The notes beneath the pieces are model-generated. The model saw nothing but the letters and a program-made list of their open reading frames with translations, had not been told where the DNA came from and made no database searches. The position numbers and the translations under genes were made by a program. Shown here piece after piece: positions 40,650 to 51,869 of a stretch of 64,000 bases of DNA. Source of the DNA: Cerrena zonata (Eukaryota > Basidiomycota > Agaricomycetes > Polyporales > Cerrenaceae); the NCBI GenBank assembly GCA_038087015.1, contig JASBNA010000033.1:452863-516862 (forward strand), in the 5' to 3' direction. Positions within the stretch are counted from its first letter, which is position 1, and each line of letters opens with the position of its first letter.

Positions 40650-41296
40650 GTTGAAAGTATCCTATATCTTATTTTATATATATATATATAAATTATATAT
40701 AATGCAAGCTGATTGATTCGCAGATCCCTCTTACCAACCTTAATAAACGGCTAGAGCTTTTCTCCTGAACTTTATCGATCGCTGGTACCGTTGATAATTA
40801 GATTTATTCAAATGGTTGTCTTATTTTGATTTTATGATGTTCTAGAGTAGTTCTTTGTTAGTACCTCGTCTGTTTCTCTGATTCCTTCTGTTTTGGGTTA
40901 ACTTATTGTTTATGTTTATCTTTTAACTGTTTTGGAGGCAAGCAGCAAGAGCCAATAAATGTACGGAGGTTTTTTCCATTTTGGCGGTACGGGTGCCTTT
41001 TTTTGAAAAAAAATCAAACTAGGGCTTTCTGCCCTGGAGGTATCACGTGCTCGCAGTATTTGATACGCAGTACCGGGTAAACACCCAAACATCCCGCTCT
41101 TCTCACTCAACATGCGCGCACACTAGTACTGAAAAACTTTTTTCTTTTTTTTTTTTTTTTTTGCTTTTGGGACGGTGAAAAAATCGAAGGGGAAAAAAAA
41201 ATTCATCAAATTTTTTACAGAGAAGAACTTCTAGTTTAAATCCCCTTTTTTATTTCTAGACTTATAGTACCTCCCTATACAACTAGAAGCACAACC
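40650..41296. other. Divergent intergenic region TEM1 / RPS1
   Basis: 647 bp: TEM1 promoter with a TA dinucleotide run (about 40674-40690), then the RPS1 promoter with a CBF1-type site (41042-41049), an ACACCCAAACAT element near 41080 and T/A runs (41142-41162). No gene-like frame. Confidence 0.55.
41042..41049 (+). promoter_or_regulatory. Cbf1-type site, RPS1 promoter
   Basis: ATCACGTG matches RTCACRTG, the Cbf1 motif linked to ribosomal-protein promoters in Candida-type yeasts (family knowledge). A nearby CTAGGGCT resembles a Tbf1 half-site. About 250 bp upstream of the start; function inferred. Confidence 0.5.
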
Positions 41297-42064
41297 ATGG
41301 CTGTCGGTAAAAATAAGAGACTTTCCAAGGGTAAGAAAGGTTTGAAGAAGAGAGTTGTTGACCCATTCACCAAGAAAGAATGGTACGACATTAAAGCTCC
41401 ATCTACTTTCGAAAACAGAAATGTTGGTAAAACTTTGATCAACAAATCCACCGGTTTGAAAAACGCTGCCGATGGTTTGAAAGGTCGTGTTGTTGAAGTT
41501 TGTTTAGCTGACTTACAAGGTTCTGAAGACCACTCTTACAGAAAGGTTAAATTGAGAGTTGATGAAGTTCAAGGTAAAAACTTGTTAACTAACTTCCACG
41601 GTTTAGATTTCACTTCTGATAAATTAAGATCCTTAGTTAGAAAATGGCAATCTTTAGTTGAAGCTAACGTTACTGTTAAAACCGCTGATGATTACGTTTT
41701 AAGAGTTTTCGCTATTGCTTTCACTAAAAGACAAGCTAACCAAGTTAAAAAAACCACTTACGCTAAATCTTCTAAATTAAGAGAAGTTAGAAAGAAGATG
41801 ATTGAAATCATGCAAAGAGAAGTTTCTAACGTTACTTTATCTCAATTAACTTCTAAATTGATCCCAGAAGTTATTGGTCGTGAAATTGAAAAATCTACTC
41901 AAACCATCTTACCTTTACAAAACATTCACATTAGAAAAGTTAAATTATTAAAACAACCAAAATTCGACTTGGGTGCTTTGATGTCTTTACACGGTGAAGG
42001 TACTACTGATGATAAAGGTAAAAAAGTTTCTGGTTTCAAAGATGTTGTCTTAGAATCCGTATAA
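41297..42064 (+). CDS. RPS1: 40S ribosomal protein eS1 (S3A)
   Basis: Structural protein of the small subunit near the mRNA exit site. The 255-residue product starts '[19 protein letters not shown]' and contains '[17 protein letters not shown]', '[10 protein letters not shown]', '[19 protein letters not shown]' and 'ELHGEG'-type C-terminal sequence, matching yeast Rps1 (255) throughout. It is uninterrupted by introns. Codon choice is strongly biased (TTG/TTA Leu, GGT Gly, AGA Arg) and there are no in-frame CTGs that I can see, as expected for a highly expressed gene in the CUG-Ser1 clade. Confidence 0.98.
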   Translation: MAVGKNKRLSKGKKGLKKRVVDPFTKKEWYDIKAPSTFENRNVGKTLINKSTGLKNAADGLKGRVVEVCLADLQGSEDHSYRKVKLRVDEVQGKNLLTNFHGLDFTSDKLRSLVRKWQSLVEANVTVKTADDYVLRVFAIAFTKRQANQVKKTTYAKSSKLREVRKKMIEIMQREVSNVTLSQLTSKLIPEVIGREIEKSTQTILPLQNIHIRKVKLLKQPKFDLGALMSLHGEGTTDDKGKKVSGFKDVVLESV

Positions 42065-42263
42065 TTGTATTAAAAGAGTGTTAAAGAGTTGGAAAAAAGG
42101 AAAATTATCATTTTTGATATTTTTATATATAAATTCTTTCTCTTTTATTACTATTCTTTTTTTCTTTTGTATTTTCATTAACTTAAACATAAAACTATCC
42201 AAAATAAACAAATAATATTTACTTATTGCATTTTGTAAATCTATATACAACTATTTATCATAA

Positions 42264-43232
42264 CTATTTACCATTTTGACGTCTTATGGCATCCCAAGAT
42301 GATGTTGGTGGATCATTTGTTTTATCATTAGAAGAATCATTCGAACCAATTGAAGAATCATCAATTGAAGAATCAGTCTCATCAATTGAAGAATCATTGA
42401 CGTCAATTGACGAATTAGGATTGACCCACTCAATATTTTCAGATGATTCTTGAGGAAAGCTTTCTTTTCTCAATTGATCCCAATGAGTTGAGACTGAAAC
42501 ATCCGAATCCAGAACTTGATTGGGATTTCTATTTATACCTAACAGTTTTAGTACAATACTTTCATCAATTTTACCATCTTCTTTACAAAATTTCATTGGT
42601 AAGATTTCGGCAAAATGACTTGCCTTTTTATTAGAAGTTTGAAACATTCCGATTCTTCTAATATCTTGATAATTCATTAATTTGGGATCTTTAATCACTA
42701 ATGATTCATTTTTAAAGGTTAAATTATAATAGAAATAAAATAACGGTAATGCAAAAACATCAATTTTTTGCCATATTTGTGCTTGTCTTTGGGAATTAAC
42801 ATTTGACAGTTGACTAATTTGATTAGTTTTTTCATTCAAGTAATAGCTTTTCGCTTTAACTTGAGCCATTAATGAAATACCCATTGAAATTGCTGAAAGC
42901 GCAAAAAATTTAGCTACTGGTCTCTTGAAAAACGGTAATTTCTTGGTTTCTTTTACTATTGGTGACTGTAACTCTTCCTTTTGGGGATAATATCTTTTTT
43001 TAATCAAGCCGTAGAGAGTAGGGGTACTCATTGCCAATATGAACGTGGTGAACGATATGAATTCAGACTTCCCGTAAACGTACTGGATATCTCTAAAGAT
43101 CTGTCCACGATCGTTTTGACTCAATTGCTTATCTGCATTATAAAACTCGATACTTTTCTCGTATTGGTTAGCTCCTAGTCTGTAGTATAATGGAGGATAC
43201 TCTGATTGCAAATCTTGATCGGATAAAACCAT
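42264..43232 (-). CDS. Predicted two-span membrane protein, probably mitochondrial, unassigned
   Basis: The frame opens at a TTG (43250), but the ATG at 43232 ('MVLSDQDLQSEYPPLYYRLG') is the better start, giving 322 residues. There are two hydrophobic segments: about 54-75 ('FISFTTFILAMSTPTLYGLI') and about 103-122 ('VAKFFALSAISMGISLMAQV'). The loop between is basic. The acidic C-terminal tail has a Ser-Ile-Asp repeat ('DSSIDETDSSIDDSS') and ends 'SSWDAIRRQNGK'; a W-[DE]-x-[IL]-R box also appears as 'HWDQLRKESFPQ'. This layout recalls small inner-membrane respiratory proteins such as S. cerevisiae YIL077C (Rci37), but I cannot confirm the family. No enzyme motif is visible. Confidence 0.75.
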   Translation of the reverse strand: MVLSDQDLQSEYPPLYYRLGANQYEKSIEFYNADKQLSQNDRGQIFRDIQYVYGKSEFISFTTFILAMSTPTLYGLIKKRYYPQKEELQSPIVKETKKLPFFKRPVAKFFALSAISMGISLMAQVKAKSYYLNEKTNQISQLSNVNSQRQAQIWQKIDVFALPLFYFYYNLTFKNESLVIKDPKLMNYQDIRRIGMFQTSNKKASHFAEILPMKFCKEDGKIDESIVLKLLGINRNPNQVLDSDVSVSTHWDQLRKESFPQESSENIEWVNPNSSIDVNDSSIDETDSSIDDSSIGSNDSSNDKTNDPPTSSWDAIRRQNGK

Positions 43233-44375
43233 TTTTCCCTGCTTTTCCAAAGCCTAATTGACAATTGAATAACAAATAAATGAATAAAGGTACTACCTCC
43301 TTCTAATTATATATGTATGACAGTATAATTAGATAAGGGCAATTATCAGAAGCCCGTTTTCCAGATGAGCTAACAAAATGTTAATGATACTCGAAGGCGA
43401 CACCCGTACCTCCCGGGTATCGGGGGAGTTGCAAACGGCTGGTGATTACCATAATTAAGTGCTACCGTTCATGGAGATAAGGCTTCCAAGGGTATATCTT
43501 ATTAAGGTAACACTTACAAACAGTTAATATTTACAAGCACACAAGACAGGTGGGTCAGTTAGCCTCCTGTCATACGCGAGATTTTTTTTGCAACTTTGTC
43601 CATCAACCAGTTAGTCTTACAGTTAAGTCTTACTAGTTTCAACTGGCCATACACGTAGATTACATCATTCTTGCACTACTCTGGTGTTGTAGTTGTTCTA
43701 GTGTAGTATTCTAGTGTAGTATTCTAGTGCTTCTGGTCTGGTGGTACCAGATGGTGATCGCTCTGTTGTTAGTAAATACAGCACTTTTTCGTTATCTTTG
43801 GCGTAAAAAGGTAAAAATGTACCACACACCCATACACCGACATATAAGGTAGCGTTTCGAGCAGAATAGCCAACCATCAGTCGGGGTCTCCATCAATAAC
43901 GTCTAATTGACGATTAGATACTGCAATTCCTCGAAACAGCGCAACCTTAAACTAATTTCATAAAGCAAGTTACAAATTAAAATACAATAAAAATGCGAAA
44001 AACCTGAAATTTCACTTTGGTCAAATCTTCGAAGGAATGGACCTTTGGATGATCCCCAACAGCCAATTGAGTCAGGGTACCCAGGAGTACATTGCTATTG
44101 CGAGTGTCTGAGTGTGCTGATTGTCAGTAGGCCACCAATTCTCTGGGAATCGTAGTAGAAAGAGAAGCCCTTCAGTTAGTTGTACGGGGAGGAGTGCATA
44201 TTGGCACGCAACCCCAAAAACTGTGCACAGCCAGAGACAACAACTCATACAGATGTAGCAGTAAGTGAAATTAATGATGATGCTTTATTTTTCTAGAGGA
44301 ATAAATTTCAACTAGCGGTTTTTCTGTCAATTGCTTATACGCTAGTAAATTATCGATTGATACTCGTTTTCAGCA
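43233..44375. other. Divergent intergenic region upstream of the tricalbin gene
   Basis: 1.14 kb. A TTCTAGTGTAGTA motif occurs three times at 43692-43735. Other parts are moderately GC-rich but have frequent stops in all frames. No tRNA, known element or gene-like frame seen. Confidence 0.5.
43692..43735. repeat. Short TTCTAGTGTAGTA tandem repeat
   Basis: Three near-adjacent copies of a 13-14 bp unit in noncoding DNA upstream of the tricalbin gene. Confidence 0.8.
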
Positions 44376-47300
44376 ATGAGTTCAAAAGTATGTTGGCACG
44401 CTCGAGTCCAATTGAATGTTTCCAACTGCCAATTGATGGCTCAATTGACTAAGGTTGATTGAATACTAACTTGATATAGGAAAAGAATGGGGTTGCTAAC
44501 TCGGCTCCTCCAAAACAGCACGAAATTCCTGATGTTCATGAATATAATGAAAAACAAAAGGCTAATGTGAATAAACAAAAACCCCCAGTTGATGGGTCTG
44601 ATAATGTAGGTATTAAACATCAACCACCCAAAAAAGCTAGTATTAGAGATAAATCTACTTTTTCTTGGGAAAATGTTGGTACTTGGGATAGTGAAACTAC
44701 TTCGGATAAATTAAAAGCTTTAAAAGTTATTAATAATATTGAATCTTATATAACTGATCATTTTTTCGGTGATTGGTACTGGAATACTTCAATTATTATT
44801 GGAACCTGTTTCTTCTGTTGGTTAATTGCTCGCTTGGGAGGTGGGATTTTATCATTACTTTTCATTTTGTTATTTACCAATTCGGTTTATAGATTGGAAC
44901 ATCGAAGATTTAATCGTGATATTCGTGATGATATGCAAAGACTTTCTGCTAACAATCGTTTAGAAAATGAATTGGAAACTATGGAATGGTTAAACTCTTT
45001 CTTGGATAAATTTTGGGTCATTTATATGCCTGCCTTATCTGAACAAGTTATGTTTCAAGCTAATGAAGTTTTGAAAGATTCTGCTCCAGGGTTTGGTATT
45101 GAGGCTTTATCTTTAGATGAATTTACTTTGGGTTCAAAAGCTCCTCGTGTTGATAGTATTAAATCTTATACTAGAAAAGGTGCTGATCATATCGAAATGG
45201 ACTGGGCTTTTGCTTTCACTCCAAACGATACTGATGGTATGACTAAACAAGAATTGAAGAGAAAAATTAATCCTAAAGTTGCTCTTGGTGTTACCATTGG
45301 TAAAGCCTTTATCTCAAAATCTTTACCAATTTTGGTTGAAGATATGTCTTTCAAAGGTCGTATGAATATTAAATTGAAATTATCCCAGAATTTCCCTCAT
45401 GTTAAAATGGTTTCAGTTCAATTCTTAGAAGCTCCTACCATTGATTATGCTTTAAAACCAGTCGGTGGTGATACCTTGGGTATTGACATCATGTCTTTCA
45501 TTCCAGGTTTATCTTCTTTTGTTAATGGGTTGATTCATACTAATTTAAGACCAATGTTATACGCTCCAAATTCTTTAGATATTGACGTTGAAGAAATTAT
45601 GGCTCAACAATCAAATGATTCAATTGGTGTTGCTGCTTTAACTATTAAACGTTTAACTGGATTGAAAACTGGTATTGAAACTAAAGAAAACTCAATTAAT
45701 CCTTACGTTCAAATTAAAGTTTCAAATAATGCTGATATCGAAGAAAAAACCAAAGTTAAAAAGGAAACTAATGATCCTGTTTTCTTGGAAACTAAATACT
45801 TGTTACTTAATGCTTTAGATGGTAATAATTTGACTCTTACTGTTAATGATTTGAAAACTGATCAAGCTGAAGATTTTGTTATTGGTACCATTGATTATCC
45901 TTTAGGCTCTTTATTACAAAAAGAAACTCAAACTGGTATTGTTAAAAATATTGTTGAAGGTGGTAAAGTTGTTGGTAAAATTGAATTTGATCTTAGATGG
46001 TTCCCAGCTTTGGAACCTCAAATCTTAGAAGATGGTTCTAAAGACGATAACACTGAATCTGAAATTGGTATTTTGAAGGTTAACTTACATGAAGCTAAAG
46101 ACTTGGATATTCGTCAATCGGTTGTTGGTTTATTAAATCCTTATGCTGAAATTTACATTAATCATGAATTGGTTAAAACTACTCGTAAGTTGAGACAAAA
46201 GAATGAACCGCAATGGGAAAAGGCTTTCGAATCTTTGATTACTCAGCAATCAGAAACTCAAGTTCAAGTCCTTGTTAAAGATGCTGTTGAAGATAACGTT
46301 ATTGGTAAATTAGATGCTAACTTACAAGATTTAATTTTTGAATCTTCTCGTGGTCAAGAATGGATTAAAACTCCTCCTGTCAATGAAGGTGGGCCCCACA
46401 CTAAGTTTAGAATTACTACTTCCTGGAAAGCTTTGGGTATGACTGATGATGCTGTTGTAAAGAGTCAATATACCAACTCTATTGGTGGTTTAAGATTGCA
46501 TTTGCGTTCTGCTTCTGATTTGGTTAATTTGGAAGCTGTTGGTAAAGTTGATCCTTATGTTAGAGTTTTACTTAATGGTAAATTGAAAGCTAAAACTAAT
46601 ACCATTGCAGAAACTTTGGATCCAAATTTCAATGCCGTTTATTTCTTCCCAATTGCTAATGAGCATCAACATTTATTATTAGAATTGATGGATGAAGAAG
46701 CTGAAGGTAAAGATAGATCCTTAGGTTCTGCCGCCATCAATGTAAATGATTTCTTGAAGAAAAACAAAGAAGGTTACTTCCTTGGTTACGATGGATCTAA
46801 TGAAACCATTGAACAACCAGTATTGTTTAATGGTAAGACCCATGGTTATTTAAGATATTCTGTCAGTTTCATTCCAACTATCCCAGTTTATACTATTTCT
46901 CAACTTGAAAATAAAGAAGAATATTTGGCTACTTTGAAACAAAAAGAACGTGATGAAGAAGCAAAGAGACTCAGAGAAGAAAAATTATATAACGAACATC
47001 CTAATGAGTACGAATGGATTGAGATTAATGAAGACACTATTCCAGATCCAGAAAAGATTGAATTACCATTAGAAAAAGCAATTAAGTATAGAACTGGTAA
47101 TGTTGCTGTTCATGTTTTAAGTGGTAAATTTGATAAGTCCGATTATCGTGTTCATACCTTATTCGATGATCATGCTTATCCATCAGGTGTTTCCCCAGCG
47201 GCAGATGGTAAACTCTTGAACATTTCATCATCATCGGAAGGATTTGTTAGGGATTTACCAAATTCCAAATTAATTTTCAGATTGGCTAAAAAGGCTGAAG

Positions 47301-48748
47301 TCAATAATGAAAAAGATATTGCCGTTGAAAAAATCTTTGAAACCATTGATATTTTACAAAGAGCTAATGCTAGACCAATTGAAATTAAACTTAATGAAAA
47401 GAATGCCATTAAGGTACAATTAGAGTTTATTCCTTCTGCAGTTAAATTGGCTCCATTAGATACTATTTTGGATGTTGGACATTTCTATTTTGATATTTTG
47501 AATGCTAAAGGTATACCAGCAGCTGATAAAAATGGTAAATCAGATGCATTCTTATCTATTAAATTAGATGGAGTGGAAATTTATAGAACCGATAAAAAGA
47601 GAAAGACCCTTGACCCAGTTTGGAATGAATCGGTTGAATTCCCAGTTATGTCGAGATCTAGACAAATTATTCTTTTACAAATTTACGATTGGGACTTAAC
47701 TCATGATGATAGATTATTAGGATCAGTTAATTTAGATTTATCAACTCTCGAGCCATTACAATCTACTCAATTTTCAGTTAAATTAGATACCGAAGGTACT
47801 ATTAATTTGAGAACTACATTTAAACCAGATTATATCAGACCTAAATTAGGAAGTAAGACTGGATTACCACTTGATTTCAGTACTATTTCTGGAGCCCCAG
47901 TCAAATTAGTTGGTGGAGCCGCTGGAATGGCTGGTACTGCCGTTGGTTCTGGTGTTGGATTTGCCGGTGATGGTGTCAGTAAAGGTGCTGGATTTGTCAA
48001 AGGGTTTGGTAGATCCAAAAAGAAGAAGTCGGATGATAGTGAACCACAAGCCCCTCCAGCCCCTTCAGCAATGGAAGGAGCTAAGGAAGGAGAAGACGAA
48101 GAAGAAGAAGGTGCCGATGCTGATGAATCTAGAGACGAAGTCAGTGAAGTTTCCAGTCAATTTACTGGATCACAATCACCATCTAAAAATGATAATGCTA
48201 CTAACAAGTCGCCATACACCAATGATTTACAATCATTAAGATCGGGTAAACCACCAAGTGTGGCCGCAGTTCCTAATCTTACTTCTGAAGGATTACCACC
48301 TCCACAAAGACCAAACGTTGGCCACCACCGTATTGTTAGTCAATCTTCCGATTCCACTAGTGTGACCGGGAGCAGTATTCACACTGGGCCCGACGCGATA
48401 CCAGGTAGAATTACTGTTGTCTCCGCGTCCGGCTATTCTAGCTCCTCATTGGAGGTCAAGGTTATGGTAAAGACCACTACTAAAGAAAAGGTTATTCATA
48501 AAACTAGAGGTAGTAAATTAGATAAAGATAACTTGGTTAAATGGAACGAAACCGTTCCTTTCAAGTCGACTTCTGATGGTGAATTACTCTTCTCCCTTAG
48601 AGAAGTCCATAGATTAGGTAAGAATGTCGAAATCGCCACTGCCTCCTTACCCTTAGAAAACTATGTGGATAGCGAACAAGAAATCTCTTTACCAGCCGGT
48701 GATGGTCAAATCGACGTTTTATTAAGATACTTTAGTGCTGAAGCATAA
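44376..48748 (+). CDS. TCB1: Tricalbin, ER-plasma membrane tethering lipid-transfer protein (spliced)
   Basis: Tricalbins (extended-synaptotagmin family) tether cortical ER to the plasma membrane and move lipids. Exon 1 is ATGAGTTCAAAA (44376-44387), the intron 44388-44479, and exon 2 runs 44480-48748, giving 1426 residues starting 'MSSKEKNGVANSAPP'. A membrane hairpin lies at about 101-140 ('IIIGTCFFCWLIARLGGGIL'). An SMP lipid-binding domain follows (about 170-385, 'MEWLNSFLDKFWVIYMPAL'), then C2 domains at about 385-500, 525-650, 660-790 and 1005-1120, and a last one near 1305-1420. An acidic, Ser/Pro-rich linker separates the final C2. The paralogue name (TCB1, TCB2 or TCB3) cannot be settled from sequence alone. 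Confidence 0.92.
44388..44479 (+). other. Spliceosomal intron of the tricalbin gene
   Basis: 92 nt with GTATGT donor, TACTAAC branch point at 44464-44470 and ATAG acceptor. It follows a 12-nt first exon, and the frame on both sides agrees. Confidence 0.9.
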
Positions 48749-49309
48749 GTAAATGTTAGTTTAAGTTTTAGTTAAGTTTTAGTATAGGTCTATATTATTT
48801 TTTTACTTTCCGTTCTTTTATTCTACCCTGTCTTTATTATTTAATCTTAGTTTTGTTATTTCGTTATCCCATTCACTGTAATTCGAATGCTGCAAACAAC
48901 CCCCTTTGAGCGTGCAGCCAAATCCCCCAAGCGACGCAGATAAACTGGGAGAAAAAAACTCGCACGTGACTTACGTGACTGCTTTTCCCACGCACTACCC
49001 GTTTCACACCCAAAATGATCCTGCACACACCGGGAAGCCATAATAAAATGCCAGCGAAAAAACCTTTGGTGTACACTTTTCCCTCACAAACTGAAAAAAA
49101 AAAAAAAAGACTTAGTCACACACTAACCTTTCAAGCTTGTGTAATCTTCTCTTCGCTCAGGTTCTCTCGATTTTTTTTTTTTTTTCTCTTCTACACCAAA
49201 AATTTTTAGTGGGAACAGGGAAAAAAAAAATTAGCTAGTTAAAAATTATAAGCTATTTTTTTAATACCTTTTTGACTTTTATATACCATCACCAAATAAA
49301 CAGATCAAA
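48749..49309. other. Intergenic tricalbin / RPL6
   Basis: 561 bp. 3' region of the tricalbin gene, then an RP promoter with CACGTGAC (48963-48970), a second ACGTGAC at 48974-48980, and A/T runs near 49097 and 49172. No other gene seen. Confidence 0.55.
48963..48980 (-). promoter_or_regulatory. Paired Cbf1-type sites, RPL6 promoter
   Basis: CACGTGAC (reverse complement of RTCACRTG) followed 3 bp later by TACGTGAC, about 330-345 bp upstream of the RPL6 start. Matches the RP-gene motif class also seen upstream of RPS1. Confidence 0.5.
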
Positions 49310-50082
49310 ATGAGCCAAACTGTATGTTCATGTCTAGAGCCCATGAGGGTGCTTGAGATGGAGGATCTACTGGTTCATACGAGAATGTGGAAAGGAAGTT
49401 GAGTTGTCGTTGATAATTTTTCAGTGGAGGAAAACGACGAAAAACTGGAAAACTTTTCAATACTTGAAAAATAGACATTGTGAAGAAGTTACACTGTTGT
49501 ATATCATATGAACCAGAGACCTTTATCTTACATTTGAATACTTATACTAACGCTTTCTTATAGGCTCCAAAGTGGTACAAGACTGAAGACGCTAGAGTCC
49601 CAAAACAAACCAGAAAGACTATCCGTCCACAAAAATTACGTGCCTCCTTAGTTCCAGGTACCGTTTTAATCTTGTTGGCTGGTAGATTCAGAGGTAAAAG
49701 AGTTGTTTACTTGAAAAACTTGGAAGACAACACTTTATTAGTTTCTGGTCCATTCAAAGTTAATGGTGTTCCATTAAGAAGAGTCAATGCTCGTTACGTC
49801 ATTGCTACCTCTACCAAAGTTGATGTTTCTTCTGTTGATGCTTCTAAATTCAACGTTGAATACTTTGCTAGAGAAAAAGTTCCAAGATCTAAAAAATCTG
49901 AAGCTGACTTCTTTAACGAAGCTCAACCAAAGAAAGAAATTAAAGCTGAAAGAGTTGCTGACCAAAAAACTGTTGACGCTGCTTTATTATCTTCAATCAA
50001 GAAAACCCCATTATTAAAACAATACTTATCTGCTTCTTTCTCCTTAAAGAGCGGTGACAAACCACACTTATTAAAATTCTAA
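49310..50082 (+). CDS. RPL6: 60S ribosomal protein eL6 (spliced)
   Basis: Structural protein of the large subunit. Exon 1 encodes only 'MSQT' (49310-49321). The intron is 49322-49563. Exon 2 (49564-50082) opens '[19 protein letters not shown]' and includes '[27 protein letters not shown]', '[26 protein letters not shown]' and ends '[10 protein letters not shown]'. The spliced product is 176 residues, the length of yeast Rpl6. Strong codon bias marks high expression. Confidence 0.98.
49322..49563 (+). other. Spliceosomal intron of RPL6
   Basis: 242 nt with GTATGT donor, TACTAAC at 49545-49551 and TATAG acceptor. I looked for box C/D or H/ACA snoRNA signatures inside and saw none. Confidence 0.95.
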
Positions 50083-50543
50083 ATTTAATGGTTTTTTTTC
50101 GAATCAAAACGAATGTTTTTTGAAAGAAGATTATTAGTAACTACAAATTTCTTCTATCTTTATTGATATTGTTGAAATTTATCCCCTGTCCTATAATTAT
50201 ATTAATATAAGAGTCAATTTTTATGTTTTTCCGTGTTTATCATGTTTTTTATTGTAGGACGATGATGTATTTATTACTTCTTTGAAGCATTCAGTATCTC
50301 CTCTTTATTATTTCATACGGTGTGTTCTCTATTCTCTTTGTATATTTAATACAATTATTAACGGTTTATTCTATCTATTGTAGTTAATGGATAACTCGCC
50401 CACGAGTATGCAGGACCTCTTTCTCCTACTCATCTCATCAGGCCAAAGAAAAGAAAAAAAAAAAAAAAAAAATTGAAAATTGAAAATTGAAAAACTCAAT
50501 TAGATACTTCTTATTTAGCATTTCATATTAGCATAGAGGAATA
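50083..50543. other. Intergenic RPL6 / FPR3
   Basis: 461 bp, very AT-rich, with an A-rich run just upstream of FPR3 (50450-50490), including three TTGAAAA copies. Nothing else recognised. Confidence 0.45.
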
Positions 50544-51869
50544 ATGTCTAACTTGATTCCAATCTCCACTTATAACTTGGCCTTGGCTCCTTTCAAGCCA
50601 GCAGCTGTTCACACTGAAGACTACCCAGTTACTGTTAGATTAACTTTAGCTGCCGTTGACCCAGAAGCTGTTGATGATAAAGAAGAACCATCTACTTTAA
50701 GATTATTGAAAAGAAACAATCCTTTCTTTGGTGACGACGATTCAGAAGAAGATTCAGAAGAAGATGAATTAGATTTAGAATCTGAATCCGAAGAAGAAGA
50801 AGAAGCTAAACCAGAACCAAAAAAATCTAATAAAAAATCTAAAAAGGAACAAAAAGAAGAAGAAACTGTTGATATTGAAAACTCTGATGATGCTGAATCT
50901 GATGAAGATCCAGATGATGATGTTAGTGAATTTGTTGTTTGTACTTTAACTCCAAAAATCCAATTTCAACAAACCATTGATTTAACTATTTGTCCAGATG
51001 AACAAGTCTACTTTGTTGTTACTGGTTCTTATCCAATTCACTTGGTTGGTAACTATATTGAACATCCAGCTGATGAAGACTCTGAAGACGAAGATGAAGA
51101 TGATTATGATTACGATGATGAAGATGACTATGATTTAACTCCAGATGAAGATGAAGTTTATGGAGCTCCTCAATATGACTTAGATGATTTAGAAGATGAA
51201 TCTGACATTGAAAATAAAATTGAAGAATTAGTTGAAGACGAACAAAATGGAAAGAAAAGATCAAGTCCATCAAACGAAGAATCTGATTCTAAAAAGGCTA
51301 AAAAGGCTAATAATAAAAAGGATGAAAAAAAACAGGTTCAATTCACTAAAGAATTAGAACAAGGTCCAACCGGCTCAACTTTAGTTGGTGATAAAGAAGA
51401 AGCAAAAGAACAACCAAAATCTAAAAAACAATTGAAAAAGGAAAGACAACAACAACAGAAAAAGGAAGCTGAAGAAGCTGCCGCTGCTGATAAAGCTGAA
51501 AAAGATGATAAAAAGCCTGAAGCCAAAAAATTCCCAACTAAAACTTTATTAGGTGGTGTTATCACTGAAGATAGAAAAATCGGTAAAGGTCAAACTGCTA
51601 AATCTGGTAACAAAGTTGGTATCAGATACATTGGTAAATTGAAAAATGGTAAAGTTTTCGATAAAAACACCAGTGGTAAACCTTTTGTTTTTGGTTTAGG
51701 TAAAGGTGAATGTATCAAAGGTTTTGATTTAGGTGTTACTGGTATGGCTGTTGGTGGTGAAAGAAGAGTTGTTATCCCTCCAAAAATGGGTTACGGTAGT
51801 CAAGCTTTACCTGGTTTACCAGCAAACTCGGAATTGACCTTCGACATCAAATTAGTTTCTCTTAAATAA
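50544..51869 (+). CDS. FPR3: Nucleolar FKBP-type peptidyl-prolyl isomerase
   Basis: Fpr3/Fpr4 proteins are nucleolar histone-chaperone-like prolyl isomerases. The 441-residue product has a nucleoplasmin-like N-terminal domain ('LAPFKPAAVHTEDYPVTVRLTLAAV') and three acidic blocks (about 68-100, 115-135, 170-235) alternating with basic KKSKKE-type stretches. The C-terminal FKBP domain (about 335-441) has 'GNKVGIRYIGKLKNGKVFDKN', 'PFVFGLGKGECIKGFDLGVTGM', 'GGERRVVIPPKMGYG' and 'ELTFDIKLVSLK'. Length agrees with yeast Fpr3 (411). CUG-clade yeasts generally keep one copy, which is why I use FPR3. Confidence 0.95.
   Translation: MSNLIPISTYNLALAPFKPAAVHTEDYPVTVRLTLAAVDPEAVDDKEEPSTLRLLKRNNPFFGDDDSEEDSEEDELDLESESEEEEEAKPEPKKSNKKSKKEQKEEETVDIENSDDAESDEDPDDDVSEFVVCTLTPKIQFQQTIDLTICPDEQVYFVVTGSYPIHLVGNYIEHPADEDSEDEDEDDYDYDDEDDYDLTPDEDEVYGAPQYDLDDLEDESDIENKIEELVEDEQNGKKRSSPSNEESDSKKAKKANNKKDEKKQVQFTKELEQGPTGSTLVGDKEEAKEQPKSKKQLKKERQQQQKKEAEEAAAADKAEKDDKKPEAKKFPTKTLLGGVITEDRKIGKGQTAKSGNKVGIRYIGKLKNGKVFDKNTSGKPFVFGLGKGECIKGFDLGVTGMAVGGERRVVIPPKMGYGSQALPGLPANSELTFDIKLVSLK

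Noticed and set aside
40843..41113. TACTAAC plus TAG near 40850 on the minus strand and a 65-codon frame (40916-41113)
   Set aside because: No GTATGT donor pairs with it and no coding exon continues after the acceptor; it is the TEM1/RPS1 promoter region.
49322..49563. snoRNA inside the RPL6 intron
   Set aside because: No RTGATGA/CTGA pair or ANANNA/ACA layout is visible; the intron is simply longer than the others.
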